Source of the DNA: JBBDYG01 sp040901765
GTDB lineage: Bacteria; Planctomycetota; Planctomycetia; Pirellulales; Lacipirellulaceae
DNA length: 64,000 nt
NCBI GenBank assembly: GCA_040901765.1
Contig: JBBDYG010000048.1
Coordinates: forward strand, 1-64,000
Reading direction: 5' to 3'
In this document: one piece after another, positions 17,748 through 26,242 of the stretch
Layout: each line of letters begins with the position of its first letter
Position numbering within the stretch: the first letter of the stretch is position 1
Notes under the pieces: generated by a model
The model's input: the letters and a program-made list of their open reading frames with translations, nothing else
What the model was told of the DNA's origin: nothing
Database searches by the model: none
Made by a program: the position numbers and the translations under genes

Positions 17748-18260
17748 GTGAACCAAACCGTGCAGAAATGTTTGAGAGCGAGCTTCCGATTGCGTTGTAG
17801 CCCCTTAAGGTGGGGCGCGCTCGTATTATTGTGTCTGGCGAGTTCCCTGTCGGGATGTAGCGCTCCAACACCAGAGGTGTCCCAGGTCCAGTCCAACCTT
17901 GCCTGGCTGGGTGCCATGTATGGGATGTACCTCGGACAGCACCAAGGCGAGACGCCCAAAACGATCGACGATCTCCGCAAGTTTGTGGAAAAGAAAACGA
18001 GCAAGGACCAGCTTACGCGCCTTGGCGCGGCCAACATCAACGATCTGTTCGTGTCGCGGCGCGACGGCAAGCCATTCGTGATGGTTTCATACAACAAGCC
18101 ACCGACCATGGGGGAGCAAGGTTTACCACCCGTTGTGCTGTACGAAGCAGAAGGCGAGAATGGTAAAAAGGCCGTCGCTTTTCTCGGCGCGGGCACCCGA
18201 ACCGTCGACGAGAGCGAGCTACAAAAATTGTTGCCCGCAGACGCCAAACCTCGCCGATGA
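17748..18260 (+). CDS. Small lipoprotein
   Basis: The product has a basic N-terminus, a hydrophobic stretch (WGALVLLCLASSLSGC) ending in a lipobox LSGC near residue 36, and a soluble domain of about 135 residues containing DDLRKFVEKKT and DLFVSRRDGKPFV. The start is uncertain: TTG at 17745 and GTG at 17748 are adjacent and neither has a strong ribosome-binding site. It precedes a DUF1559 gene by about 50 bases; small lipoproteins often accompany DUF1559 genes in planctomycetes, so co-transcription is likely. Function unknown. Confidence 0.65.
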   Translation: MNQTVQKCLRASFRLRCSPLRWGALVLLCLASSLSGCSAPTPEVSQVQSNLAWLGAMYGMYLGQHQGETPKTIDDLRKFVEKKTSKDQLTRLGAANINDLFVSRRDGKPFVMVSYNKPPTMGEQGLPPVVLYEAEGENGKKAVAFLGAGTRTVDESELQKLLPADAKPRR

Positions 18261-18313
18261 CGCCAAACCCGATTTACGGAACGTCTCTTACCCCGTGAAG
18301 GGAACGACGCAAA

Positions 18314-19342
18314 ATGGCCAATTCTCGTACTAACCGTGCTTTCACACTCGTCGAGCTGTTGGTCGTCATCGCCATCATCGGCATCCTGATCGCGCTGTTG
18401 CTGCCGGCGGTTCAATCGGCGCGCGAGGCGGGCCGGCGCACTCAGTGTGTAAACCATCTCAAGCAAATCGGGCAGGCGTTTCACAACCACGTTAGCGCCA
18501 AGAACTATTTTCCGATGGGGGGAATGCATTCCTGGTCCGGGGACGATAATCCCGATTTGCAGCTTGGATTGTGGTATCGACCGGGCAGCTTGCCCGATAT
18601 GGAAAACTTACCGGTCGGCTGGGCCTTCCAGATACTTCCCTTCATCGAGGAAGGCGCTGTCTTGAACGAAACCGACTGGGAACTCGTCAAGGACACGACC
18701 TTTTCGTTCTACTTTTGTCCATCGCGCCGCGGTCCGACCCAGAATACGAAAGCGACTGACCCTGGGTTCCTAAACGGCATGATGGATTACGCCAGTGCCA
18801 CGCCGTCCTCAAGGGATACGGATCTACGCTCCATGATCAACTTTTGGGGAAATGGCAATCCTTTCACAATTGCTCCCGAATCTCCTGGCCTTTTTTATTA
18901 CGGGATGGTCGTTCGCACGAAATCGTGCTCTCCGATCGGCTTCAACGACGTTAAGGATGGCACGTCGAAAACCTTGCTTGTCAGCGAGAAGTTTTTGCCG
19001 GTTGACAGCTACGACGGCGGCGGCCCCTTTCACGATGGGCTTGTTCGCGCCTTCGAAGGCGACGATCGTGGCTGGTCAGATGGCTGGGACTACGACATTG
19101 TCCGCTCGACCGGCGTACCACCGAAACAGGACTTCGCCATTCCCGCCGCGGAGTACAACGAGCCGTCCCTATGGCAGTTCGAGCGAATCAGGTTCGGCTC
19201 CGCGCACCCGGGCGGCATTCAAGCCGTGTTCGGCGATAATTCGGTGCGGACAATCAACTACGAGATTGATCGCGGCGTATTCAACCTAATGGGCAATCGA
19301 GTCGACGGGCAAACGGTGGACGCCAGCGCGTGGGTCAACTGA
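18314..19342 (+). CDS. DUF1559 protein with type II pseudopilin-like N-terminus
   Basis: The product opens with AFTLVELLVVIAIIGILIALLL, the prepilin-type cleavage motif and helix, followed by PAVQSAREAGRRTQCVNHLKQIG. The C-terminal part has SAHPGGIQAVFGDNSVRTI, the usual H..GD element of DUF1559. AAGGGAAC lies upstream of the ATG. About 342 residues. It lies downstream of the lipoprotein gene, probably in the same transcript. Confidence 0.85.
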   Translation: MANSRTNRAFTLVELLVVIAIIGILIALLLPAVQSAREAGRRTQCVNHLKQIGQAFHNHVSAKNYFPMGGMHSWSGDDNPDLQLGLWYRPGSLPDMENLPVGWAFQILPFIEEGAVLNETDWELVKDTTFSFYFCPSRRGPTQNTKATDPGFLNGMMDYASATPSSRDTDLRSMINFWGNGNPFTIAPESPGLFYYGMVVRTKSCSPIGFNDVKDGTSKTLLVSEKFLPVDSYDGGGPFHDGLVRAFEGDDRGWSDGWDYDIVRSTGVPPKQDFAIPAAEYNEPSLWQFERIRFGSAHPGGIQAVFGDNSVRTINYEIDRGVFNLMGNRVDGQTVDASAWVN

Positions 19343-19375
19343 CTCCGCAGCGGGAATCCTATTGATGCCGTCCTG

Positions 19376-20674
19376 TACAAAAAGTCATCGCCATGTAAGT
19401 TCCTCGACAATTGAAGCTCTAATGCAGTTTTGATGTTCAAGAATTGCAACCTTCAAACAGGCAAACGGGGACAACCGGCCGGATCAGCGCGACGCGATTT
19501 TCCGTGTGTTTGCGCAGCAGCGCGACCGCGACAGGATGATTCGGACTAGCTCAAGCCGCGACGCGATAGTAGCTCTTGAGCAGCCCGCCGAGCCGATTGC
19601 GGCATTCGATCTGGCCGACCGGCACGGTCGGTGCTGTTTCCTCCGGCGGAGGCCGCTGGATAATTAGCCGATTGTCGAGCCCTTGATGCGGCCGGTCAGC
19701 ATGATAGTAATCAACAAACTCGCGACAGAGAAAGTCAAAATGCCCCTCGCCGAAAACCAAGAAGTGGTCGAGGCATTCGCTCTTGATCGACTGCACAAAC
19801 CGCTCAATGTAGGCGTTTTCATTCGGTGCCCGGATCGCGGTCAGACGAACGCCAGCGCCGTGGTCCTTCACCACTTGGTCGAAGCCATTTGCGTAGACAT
19901 TGTCGTTGTCCCGCATGACCAAGTCTGCCTTCAGCCCTTCGGCAGCTATTTGCTCGAAGAACGACTCCGTCTGCCGCTGGACCCAATCGCCACCGAGCTT
20001 ACGAGTACAAGGCGAAACGATCACGCGGCGTGTGGCCACATTGATAAACGCCAACACAAACATCTGCCGTATGCCAAAGCGAGTAACGACCCGTTTCGAG
20101 AAGAAATCGGCTTGCCAAAGTGTCGCGGCGTGCATTTTCAGAAACTCTTCCCACGTGCCTGGGCCGCGCTTCGGTCCCGGTTCTAGCTCCGCAGCACGCA
20201 GGATATTCTGGACGGTTGCCTTCGACGGTGGTTTGACGCCCAGCTTTTTCAGTTCACCGATAATTCGCGTGTAGCCCCAGCCCGTTTCGCCGGCGAGTTT
20301 CAGGACAAGTTCCCGAACGTCCTCAGTGATTTTCGGCCGGCCCATCTTCTTGGGCGGTTCCTCTTTCTTCGAGGCGTTGAGCCATCGAAGGTAGCTCGTG
20401 TACGACACGATCGTGATCAAGGTCCGAAGCGACGGACCGATTGCCTTGCCCAATTCCAGCAGTCGTTTCCGTTCGTCCACTTTCAAATAGATCGCTTTCT
20501 TGGGAATCCGGCTTCGGAGAATCTCGTTTTCCGCCTTCAGGAATTCGATCTGCCGGATCAGTTGGTTGCGGGTGCATTTGGCGAGCACGAACAGCAGGGG
20601 CTGGAAGAGACGGCTCATGGCGGTAGAATACCGGTGGTAATTGAAAAGTCTGGAGGAGTAACAGACTTTTTGTA
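19376..20674. mobile_element. Insertion sequence with one DDE transposase gene
   Basis: The transposase gene is bracketed by the 11-bp inverted repeat TACAAAAAGTC at 19376-19386 and GACTTTTTGTA at 20664-20674, giving an element of about 1.3 kb. The exact outer ends are uncertain because the repeats may extend by a few mismatched bases, and no clear target-site duplication was found. It lies between a DUF1559 gene and a truncated integrase remnant. Confidence 0.65.
19551..20618 (-). CDS. IS transposase, integrase-core (rve/DDE) type
   Basis: The product (about 355 residues from the ATG at 20618) has an N-terminal helical region with KCTRNQLIRQIEFLKAENEIL, an HTH segment (GRPKITEDVRELVLKL, GWGYTRIIGELKKLG) and an rve catalytic core with LWQADFFS (first Asp), VMRDNDNVY (second Asp) and NAYIERFVQSIKSEC (Glu). 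It is encoded in a single frame, unlike classical IS3 elements that need a frameshift, so an IS481-like or related planctomycete group is likely. The open frame extends to 21011, but that part reads as noise and lies outside the IS. Confidence 0.8.
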   Translation of the reverse strand: MSRLFQPLLFVLAKCTRNQLIRQIEFLKAENEILRSRIPKKAIYLKVDERKRLLELGKAIGPSLRTLITIVSYTSYLRWLNASKKEEPPKKMGRPKITEDVRELVLKLAGETGWGYTRIIGELKKLGVKPPSKATVQNILRAAELEPGPKRGPGTWEEFLKMHAATLWQADFFSKRVVTRFGIRQMFVLAFINVATRRVIVSPCTRKLGGDWVQRQTESFFEQIAAEGLKADLVMRDNDNVYANGFDQVVKDHGAGVRLTAIRAPNENAYIERFVQSIKSECLDHFLVFGEGHFDFLCREFVDYYHADRPHQGLDNRLIIQRPPPEETAPTVPVGQIECRNRLGGLLKSYYRVAA

Positions 20675-20950
20675 CCGCGCCCGAGCGGCGACGGACGGTG
20701 GATTCTCGTGGCCGCGACTCACTTCGGATTGACGCGCAGCAGTCTAACCGGCACAGCTTCCCAAGCTTCGCGCCGCCGGCGATCAACCAACTGCTTTCCA
20801 GTCGGTAGCGCAGTCTGCGCTCTCTAAGCGCTCTCGCGCGAGTACTCAAGCTGTTAACCCGAGAACAGATTTTCCGTAAACCGTTGCTTCCGATCAGCAA
20901 CCACCGAACGGGACTCGGAATCGCTAATCGCTTGTGATGAAACGACTTCC

Positions 20951-21652
20951 GGCATTTCCAAAACAGAGAATCGTTATGAAGAGGGTTGTGTACGGGGAGG
21001 GAAAGCGTCACGCCTAGTGCCAGTGTTCCCCGAACTACGGCCTTATTTGCAGGCGGTGCTGGATGAGCTGCTCGAGGATTTTGACCCGAAGCTGAAGCGG
21101 CTGAGCGAACAGCCGGTGATTACACGGTACCGCGAGAGCAACGCCAACCTTCGGACCCAACTGCAGCGGATCCTCAATCGCGCGGGCGTGAAGCAATGGG
21201 AAAAGCTATTTCAGAATCTCCGTAGCACCCGACAGACGGAATTGGAAGACAAGTTTCCAAACCACGTCGTTTGCGCTTGGATTGGGAACAGCGAGAAGGT
21301 CGCCAAAGAGCACTACCTCCAGGTGACTGACTTCCACTATGAGGCCGCCTGCCAGTCGATCGACGTGGCCGTCACGAAGAGCGCTGCACTAGGCGAATCA
21401 GCAGGGAGCGGCAGCGGGGTCGAATTAGGCCGCAACAGCCAAAGGGCCTGGCAGGGAGCAACGAGCGGCAAAGCTAGCATTGCTGGCGATTGCCGCTCAT
21501 TGCCGCCCGATGCCGACTACTGTACAAATGAAGAGGTAGTCCGGGAGGGACTGGAACACTCCCTGAAAACGCCGGGGATTCTGCGCCGGAGGGCCAGGCG
21601 GCACACTATGGCGGCACAGTTCGCGTGGACGATCCCCAGTTGGCGGCACTGA
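20951..21652 (+). pseudogene. C-terminal remnant of a tyrosine integrase
   Basis: From about 20951 the frame reads GISKTENRYEEGCGEGKRAS then LVPVFPELRPYL, QNLRSTRQTELEDKFPNHVV and WIGNSEKVAKEHYLQVTDFH. These match segment by segment the intact integrase at 30659 (IFPELLPYL, NLRSTRQTELAEQFP, HYLQVTDAHF). The N-terminal two thirds, including the core-binding domain, is missing. Beyond about 21535 the frame crosses a degraded tRNA-end sequence and loses the similarity. In another frame, 21620-21717 reads DDPQLAALIDVWSSLPET, a tail I associate with such elements. Confidence 0.75.
21536..21556 (+). other. Degenerate attachment-site-like copy of a tRNA 3' end
   Basis: GTAGTCCGGGAGGGA here is identical to 31959-31973, which is the 3' end of the tRNA(CAT) with one flanking base. 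The following bases (CTGGAAC against TTCGAAC) differ in two or three positions. Both copies lie at the 3' end of an integrase reading frame and in the same orientation, as expected for att sites of elements that integrate into this tRNA. Confidence 0.55.
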
Positions 21653-21717
21653 TCGATGTGTGGTCGTCGCTGCCCGAGACTACCCGCGAAGCAATCCTGC
21701 GACTCGTGCCGGCGTGA

Positions 21718-22147
21718 AGCCCGATCAAGCCCCACCGCAGCGTCACTCAGGGGGGTGATGTTACCACTATTACTCCCCCCCCTACCCACCACGTGCCTAG
21801 TCACGGGGGTGTCTGCGCTACTTCTCTGTACCCTCTCTCGGGGGTTCTATGCTGCGATGCTTCCCCCCTTTGCAAGCAGTCGCGCTCGCAACGGGTCCCC
21901 TTTCGCCACGGCGGGTTTTTACCCCGGACCCCCACCCCTTCACCGAGGTAACACTACCTAATGTTCCCCACTCTTCCGACTCACTTGCACTTAATGCTTC
22001 CCACGCCAATACACGTCGAAGTGCCGAGCCAGTCTTTGATACGCCTAAGTGACTGCGTCCGGTGCGGGTTGCGACCCGCCGGACGCTCAGATCAGGCTCA
22101 CGATGCCCGCGCTGGCGAGTCAACTGCATCGATCGTTACGCCGGCAC
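21718..22147. other. Intergenic stretch without a recognisable gene
   Basis: The stretch contains runs of C and G and short open frames without ribosome-binding sites. It is unlike the flanking coding sequence and probably represents decayed element sequence. Nothing functional was seen. Confidence 0.4.
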
Positions 22148-22570
22148 CTACGACAGGGCGTGCCCAAAGGAAATGATCCCTCCGCCGAACCACACAAGCA
22201 GACCCGCGAACCAAATGCCGAGGCGAGCCAGACGCCACCACTGGTTTGATGGTGGAATCAGAAGTTGTGCGAAGAAAGAGGCTGCCAGAGCGGACGCGCA
22301 ATACGGTAGAAGTGACAGGGAGAACTGCAAGCAGCAGTCCTGCCAATGTCGGCTAATGGCGCCCGTCATGGGGCCAAGCGGGGTTGCGAGAGTCGTGACC
22401 ACGATCGTTTTGGAACGATCTGCGGATTGGTCAAGGCCGCCGCGAAGGATTGCCCACGTCAACGCTGTGAAGCAAGCCCACATGCCCAGAGCCAGCCACA
22501 GGTGTGCCGGTGATAATTGAGTGCGCCAGCGCATCATGCCTAACATTAGGCTCAGCATACCCGCCGCCAA
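22148..22570 (-). CDS. Small membrane protein of unknown function
   Basis: The 140-residue product has about four hydrophobic segments: near residues 1-12, LWLALGMWACFTALTWAIL near 25, LQFSLSLLPYCASALAASFF near 85 and LGIWFAGLLVWFGGGIISF near 118. The overlapping plus-strand frames are arginine-rich and not plausible. No named family is recognised; it is probably an integral inner-membrane protein. Confidence 0.6.
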   Translation of the reverse strand: MAAGMLSLMLGMMRWRTQLSPAHLWLALGMWACFTALTWAILRGGLDQSADRSKTIVVTTLATPLGPMTGAISRHWQDCCLQFSLSLLPYCASALAASFFAQLLIPPSNQWWRLARLGIWFAGLLVWFGGGIISFGHALS

Positions 22571-22637
22571 CTCACTTTGCAGCTAGCAGGGCAGGTGTGT
22601 CCTAGTTTAAAGCGGCTCGGACAGACTTGATCGGCAC

Positions 22638-23075
22638 TCAGACAGGCACATTCTGCATAATCCCTGGGTGTTGCGCAAAGGACCAATGCGAATGCACGAT
22701 GCGCCATTCGCCGTCGGTCAAGCGATAGACTTCCGTGGTATTCCAGTGCGCCTGGATTTTCTCGCCGCCTGCCCCATCCGCAACGAAGTTGCGCAAGTTA
22801 TAGCTCAGCACCGCTAAGTTGCCATCCTCACTGACTGCGACCTGTGGGTCGCGATATTCGCTCCGCACAATGTGGGGGTTTTTGTAGAGCGTCCGGATGT
22901 GGTTTACCACGGACTGACGGTTGACCAGAAGTTGCGCGGTGGCGGGGTCGAAATAAGTGATGTCCTCGCTGTATGCCTCAAGATATCCATTGCAGTCGCC
23001 GCTGTTCCATCGCTCGTTGGCGGAACGTTCGATCTTGAGAATGTTCTCCTTGATTTTGCTCACTTCTGCTTTCAT
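22638..23075 (-). CDS. SnoaL-like/DUF4440 (NTF2-fold) protein
   Basis: The 145-residue product contains IERSANERWNSGDCNGYLEAY, ITYFDPATAQ, LAVLSYNLRNF and WRIVHSHWSF, the pattern of NTF2-fold proteins of the DUF4440/SnoaL-like group. Such proteins are small ligand-binding or isomerase-type domains with no common activity. The ATG at 23075 is preferred; a GTG at 23102 directly after the upstream stop is possible. It lies 30 bases after the TfoX-like gene and is probably co-transcribed with it. Confidence 0.75.
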   Translation of the reverse strand: MKAEVSKIKENILKIERSANERWNSGDCNGYLEAYSEDITYFDPATAQLLVNRQSVVNHIRTLYKNPHIVRSEYRDPQVAVSEDGNLAVLSYNLRNFVADGAGGEKIQAHWNTTEVYRLTDGEWRIVHSHWSFAQHPGIMQNVPV

Positions 23076-23105
23076 GTTCGTCACTTTCAAAAAGGTCGGC
23101 ACAGA

Positions 23106-23459
23106 TTAGACGCTTTTAGGGGGGTTCGCCGGTTTCTTTGGCAGAGTTCCCGCGAATTCCATCGCTCGATTCAGCCAGTCGCGGAACGACGACTCATCGT
23201 CCATTCCGTCCGGGTCGACGACAACCCAACCTGTCATCGGCTTCCCAGTGATGTCGAATTCGCGGACGTGCGGCTCCACAAGAGCGGATTGATAGCTGGC
23301 GGGTCCGGTTCGCACGATCAGGGCATCGTGCCAGACCCCCGCAAATGCGTTTCCGTTGCGCATGTAGCACGCCACGCCGAACATCTTTTTCTTGACGATG
23401 CCGGTCTCCGCTAACAAAGCGTCTTCCACTCGACCGGCGAGACGTTCGTTAAAGGCCAC
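23106..23459 (-). CDS. TfoX N-terminal domain protein
   Basis: From a GTG at 23459, with GGGAGAAACC just upstream, the product begins VAFNERLAGRVEDALL and contains VKKKMFGVACYMRNGNAFAG, LIVRTGP and GWVVVDPDG, the TfoX/Sxy N-terminal domain. Standalone TfoX-N proteins of about 110 residues are widespread and of uncertain function; only the enterobacterial and Vibrio versions are tied to competence. About 117 residues fits this group. Confidence 0.8.
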   Translation of the reverse strand: MAFNERLAGRVEDALLAETGIVKKKMFGVACYMRNGNAFAGVWHDALIVRTGPASYQSALVEPHVREFDITGKPMTGWVVVDPDGMDDESSFRDWLNRAMEFAGTLPKKPANPPKSV

Positions 23460-23571
23460 GGTTTCTCCCAAGCGTTTATCACCATCCTGCCGCCCGGCGC
23501 GGGCGGCGTCAATCGGAAACAAAGCAGACCCTCCTCAACAGTTTCCGCCCTGGTGTCGGGAGTCGCCCCGC

Positions 23572-23600
23572 CCCGTCGGCGCAATTCCTGGGGCATCCTG
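23572..23600 (+). repeat. 29-bp direct repeat, copy 1
   Basis: The 29 bases starting CCCGTCGGCGCAATTCC and ending GGGGCATCCTG are identical to 24733-24761. The two copies flank the PEP-CTERM esterase gene. Confidence 0.8.
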
Positions 23601-23699
23601 GGAGGCCGTTTTTTTGCGGATTGACAGAAACGAGGCATCGGGGCGGCAAGAGTAAGCGCAGGTGTGGCAGCGGCTCTTGCTGCGGCGCTCTTTGACAAC

Positions 23700-24575
23700 T
23701 TAACCGGCCCGGCGGACTCGCACTGCGGCGTGAGAGAGAATTAGTCCCAGCAGTCCGAGCGCCCACGACGTCGGCTCCGGCACCATCGCATGCGCGAACG
23801 TCCAATCGTACATGTCCTGCTGCCGGTAGACCGCGTGCCAGATACTATGGCTACCCTTGAAGAATTCCGTGTAGTGGAGATCGAGCAGGTCATTGTCAAA
23901 CTGAAAAGTCGCTGGGAAGAAGGTGGTCAGCGACGGATATTCGGGGAGTGGCTGGCCGGCAGCGGACAAAATATCACTGATAACCGTGCGACTTGAAGTC
24001 ACCGAAACGCTGCCGTCGTTCCGCGCATGAAAGTCCCATATCGGTTGACCGACAAGGTTCGCCGGCAGGTTCGGAAACGGAGTGACCGGCGCAATGGGCA
24101 CCGCGGCGGCAAAACGATCCGGAAATTGGCTCAGTATGTTCCATACGCCGCCCCCACCCGATGAAAGGCCCGTCACGTAAAGACGATTCCTGTCAACCTG
24201 TTGCTCAGCGATCGCCCGATCGATCATCGTCATCGTCCGCGTCAAGATCGTCGAGCCAGCCCACCCCATGTTCGTTTGCGGCGCGTAAAGGAACGCTCCA
24301 CGACTCTTGGTTTCGGCAAGCAGTCCATCAATATTTACATTCACTTGCGCGACGTTATCTGTCCCCCCCTCGCCTCCCCCGTGCAGGAACAGTATTAGTG
24401 GACGGGGCGATGGGTCGGGTGCTGAAGGCGGCACATACAACCGGCCGGGAAGTACGAGAGAGTTATCCGCCGCCCGCAGTGAGAAGTCGATAAAATCGTT
24501 GACGTTTGCGGCCGTCGCGCTCGAAGCGACGGCAACAAAGACTAGCCCGCTTACAATCGCCACGCGGTTTCGCAT
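23700..24575 (-). CDS. Secreted alpha/beta-hydrolase (esterase-like) with PEP-CTERM tail
   Basis: After a signal peptide (SGLVFVAVASSATA) the product shows LILFLHGGGEGG (oxyanion region), VTGLSSGGGGVWNIL with the nucleophile Ser near residue 137, WDFHARNDGSV with a candidate Asp near 183, and FKGSHSIWHAVY with a candidate His near 245. This fits the PHB-depolymerase/CE1-like carboxylesterase group. The C-terminus is VPEPTSWALGLLGLILS followed by basic residues. The ATG at 24575 follows GAGGTG. The gene is flanked by a 29-bp direct repeat. Confidence 0.75.
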   Translation of the reverse strand: MRNRVAIVSGLVFVAVASSATAANVNDFIDFSLRAADNSLVLPGRLYVPPSAPDPSPRPLILFLHGGGEGGTDNVAQVNVNIDGLLAETKSRGAFLYAPQTNMGWAGSTILTRTMTMIDRAIAEQQVDRNRLYVTGLSSGGGGVWNILSQFPDRFAAAVPIAPVTPFPNLPANLVGQPIWDFHARNDGSVSVTSSRTVISDILSAAGQPLPEYPSLTTFFPATFQFDNDLLDLHYTEFFKGSHSIWHAVYRQQDMYDWTFAHAMVPEPTSWALGLLGLILSHAAVRVRRAG

Positions 24576-24732
24576 AAAGCACCTCGTTAGCGTTGAGTGA
24601 CAAACATTCAAAGCAATAACAGCACTCCCGACCGAAGCAGAACGTCCGCAGTATACCGGGCGTTACCGCTCAAACAAGCAGCTATGTTGACGGAATTACT
24701 TCCCGCGTGGCAGGTGTCAAAGGTCGGGCCGA

Positions 24733-24761
24733 CCCGTCGGCGCAATTCCTGGGGCATCCTG
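24733..24761 (+). repeat. 29-bp direct repeat, copy 2
   Basis: Identical to 23572-23600 in the same orientation. It lies between the esterase gene and the next PEP-CTERM gene, downstream of the stop codon of the latter. Confidence 0.8.
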
Positions 24762-24797
24762 TGCGGTCAGTGATTTGACCCGCAACAAATACCAGAG

Positions 24798-25628
24798 TTA
24801 TGGCCGATTCCAGGACACGCCAATTGCCAAGAGAGCTGCTATTGCCAAAGCGATCGACGCTGGTTCGGGAACTGGCAACGATGCCAATTCCAAATTCGTG
24901 TCGCCGAAGTATTCTTGCCAAATCAGGCGGTCGAACGAATCGACGAAGCCGTTGTTATTGCCGTCGGGGCCGGTGCCTTCCTCGACAAGGGTTCCGAACT
25001 GGTCGCGCCAAACTGTGTAGTCGGCTGCATCGACGGTGCCATTCTCGTTGTAGTCGCCAAGGGGTGGAGGCGGCGGACCCGGCTCGTTCAACACGATGTT
25101 GTCGATGGCATTGAACTCACCTGGCCCCACCTGATTGAATGCGACCTGTTGCAAGTCACGCCATTCGTACGGGAATTCGTATGTGTTGAACTGGCGAGCA
25201 GCGGTTTGGAAAGTGATTTCAAGTTCCCCGTCCGCCTTGATCCCTCGAAAGCGGATCGCACCGGGCAAGCTGTTGAAGTTCTGCCCAAGGTCCACGCTTT
25301 GGATGGAGAATAGTTGTCCCGTTGGGGGCATTAACGCTATGCCGCGGTCCGGGCTGGTCCCTACGGCCCACTGCCAAAATCCTATATCGCCGTCGTTGTC
25401 GTCGATTTGAACTGGGTTGTTGCGGGCAAGAATTCGGAACTCCTGATTCGGAATTCCGAGGAACTTGAAGTTACTTTCAACGTACGGAGTTGTGCCAAAG
25501 TTTAGCGAATTGCTGGCATTGTGGGGCGCAAGCGTCGCTTCGAATTGGATGGTCACGGCCATGAGTCGAGTAGCTCCCGTTGCTTCTCCGATCAAGAAAA
25601 CGATTGCGAACAGCGCAGAGTGCTTCAT
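24798..25628 (-). CDS. Secreted PEP-CTERM protein with dockerin-like repeats
   Basis: The ATG at 25628 leads into a signal peptide (ALFAIVFLIGEATGATRLMA), a beta-rich body of about 170 residues, a proline run, then GDYNENGTVDAADYTVWRD and a second calcium-loop-like segment DGNNNGFVDSFDRLIW. Together these resemble a complete two-repeat dockerin. The tail is VPEPASIALAIAALLAIGV with a short basic end. No catalytic motif is visible. GAGA precedes the ATG. Confidence 0.75.
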   Translation of the reverse strand: MKHSALFAIVFLIGEATGATRLMAVTIQFEATLAPHNASNSLNFGTTPYVESNFKFLGIPNQEFRILARNNPVQIDDNDGDIGFWQWAVGTSPDRGIALMPPTGQLFSIQSVDLGQNFNSLPGAIRFRGIKADGELEITFQTAARQFNTYEFPYEWRDLQQVAFNQVGPGEFNAIDNIVLNEPGPPPPPLGDYNENGTVDAADYTVWRDQFGTLVEEGTGPDGNNNGFVDSFDRLIWQEYFGDTNLELASLPVPEPASIALAIAALLAIGVSWNRP

Positions 25629-25638
25629 GGCATTCTCG

Positions 25639-25995
25639 TTATGAGAGTGTTTCCAATGATTCATCGATCAAACAAGGCAAATGCATTTGGCATTTCGTTC
25701 GGTAGTTCGGCCTCCCATTCAAGTGGCGCGATCGATCGGCTGTCGCATCACTGTGGGGGCCTTCTGCGTCGACTGATGTTTTTGCACGACGGCGTCCCTT
25801 GGCAACGGCGGTGAGCGGCTTAAGTGCTTGCGTCGCGTACTCAATTGCCTCTCCTAGCATCGCGCGAACGTCATCCCTCTCAGTTTCGCTGGCAATGTCC
25901 GCTAGTTCGCCGATCAGCGCGTGGAGCGAGTCGGCCAGCGTCGTGAGCCGGAGCTGGTCCACTCGCCTAATCGCCGGACGCGGCTTCCTGGTCAT
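25639..25995 (-). CDS. Possible small helical protein
   Basis: The 118-residue frame contains LTTLADSLHALIGELADIAS and VRAMLGEAIEYATQALKPL, which look like real amphipathic helices, whereas the C-terminal 40 residues are less convincing. No ribosome-binding site is evident before the ATG. The opposite strand has an overlapping frame with poorer composition. Reported as a tentative gene of unknown function. Confidence 0.4.
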   Translation of the reverse strand: MTRKPRPAIRRVDQLRLTTLADSLHALIGELADIASETERDDVRAMLGEAIEYATQALKPLTAVAKGRRRAKTSVDAEGPHSDATADRSRHLNGRPNYRTKCQMHLPCLIDESLETLS

Positions 25996-26121
25996 GGCGA
26001 GCGGTGGTCCTGAATGAGTGCATTGGCTTTGGCTATGGCGCTTGGTACGAACGCCTTAAGCAGCATACTGCGACGCGCGCGTCGTTGCAACTATCCGCGA
26101 ACCGCTGCCGCAAAAAGCGAA

Positions 26122-26150
26122 TTGTTGCGTTTACTGCGCTCCTGTATACT
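26122..26150 (+). promoter_or_regulatory. Candidate sigma-70-type promoter
   Basis: TTGTTG at 26122-26127 and TATACT at 26145-26150 are separated by 17 bases and lie about 90 bases before the start at 26243. The -10 box is good and the -35 box is weak. Confidence 0.35.
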
Positions 26151-26242
26151 TACCGGTGGGGCTAGGGTCGCTCCCGCACCGCGGTAATCCCGACCGCCTG
26201 CCCCTGTTTTGATCGGGAATCACCGGATATGGAATCGGTGAG

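Noticed and set aside
20619..21011. N-terminal extension of the IS transposase up to 21011
   Set aside because: The extra residues are not conserved-looking, they lie outside the inverted repeats, and an ATG at 20618 fits the family start.
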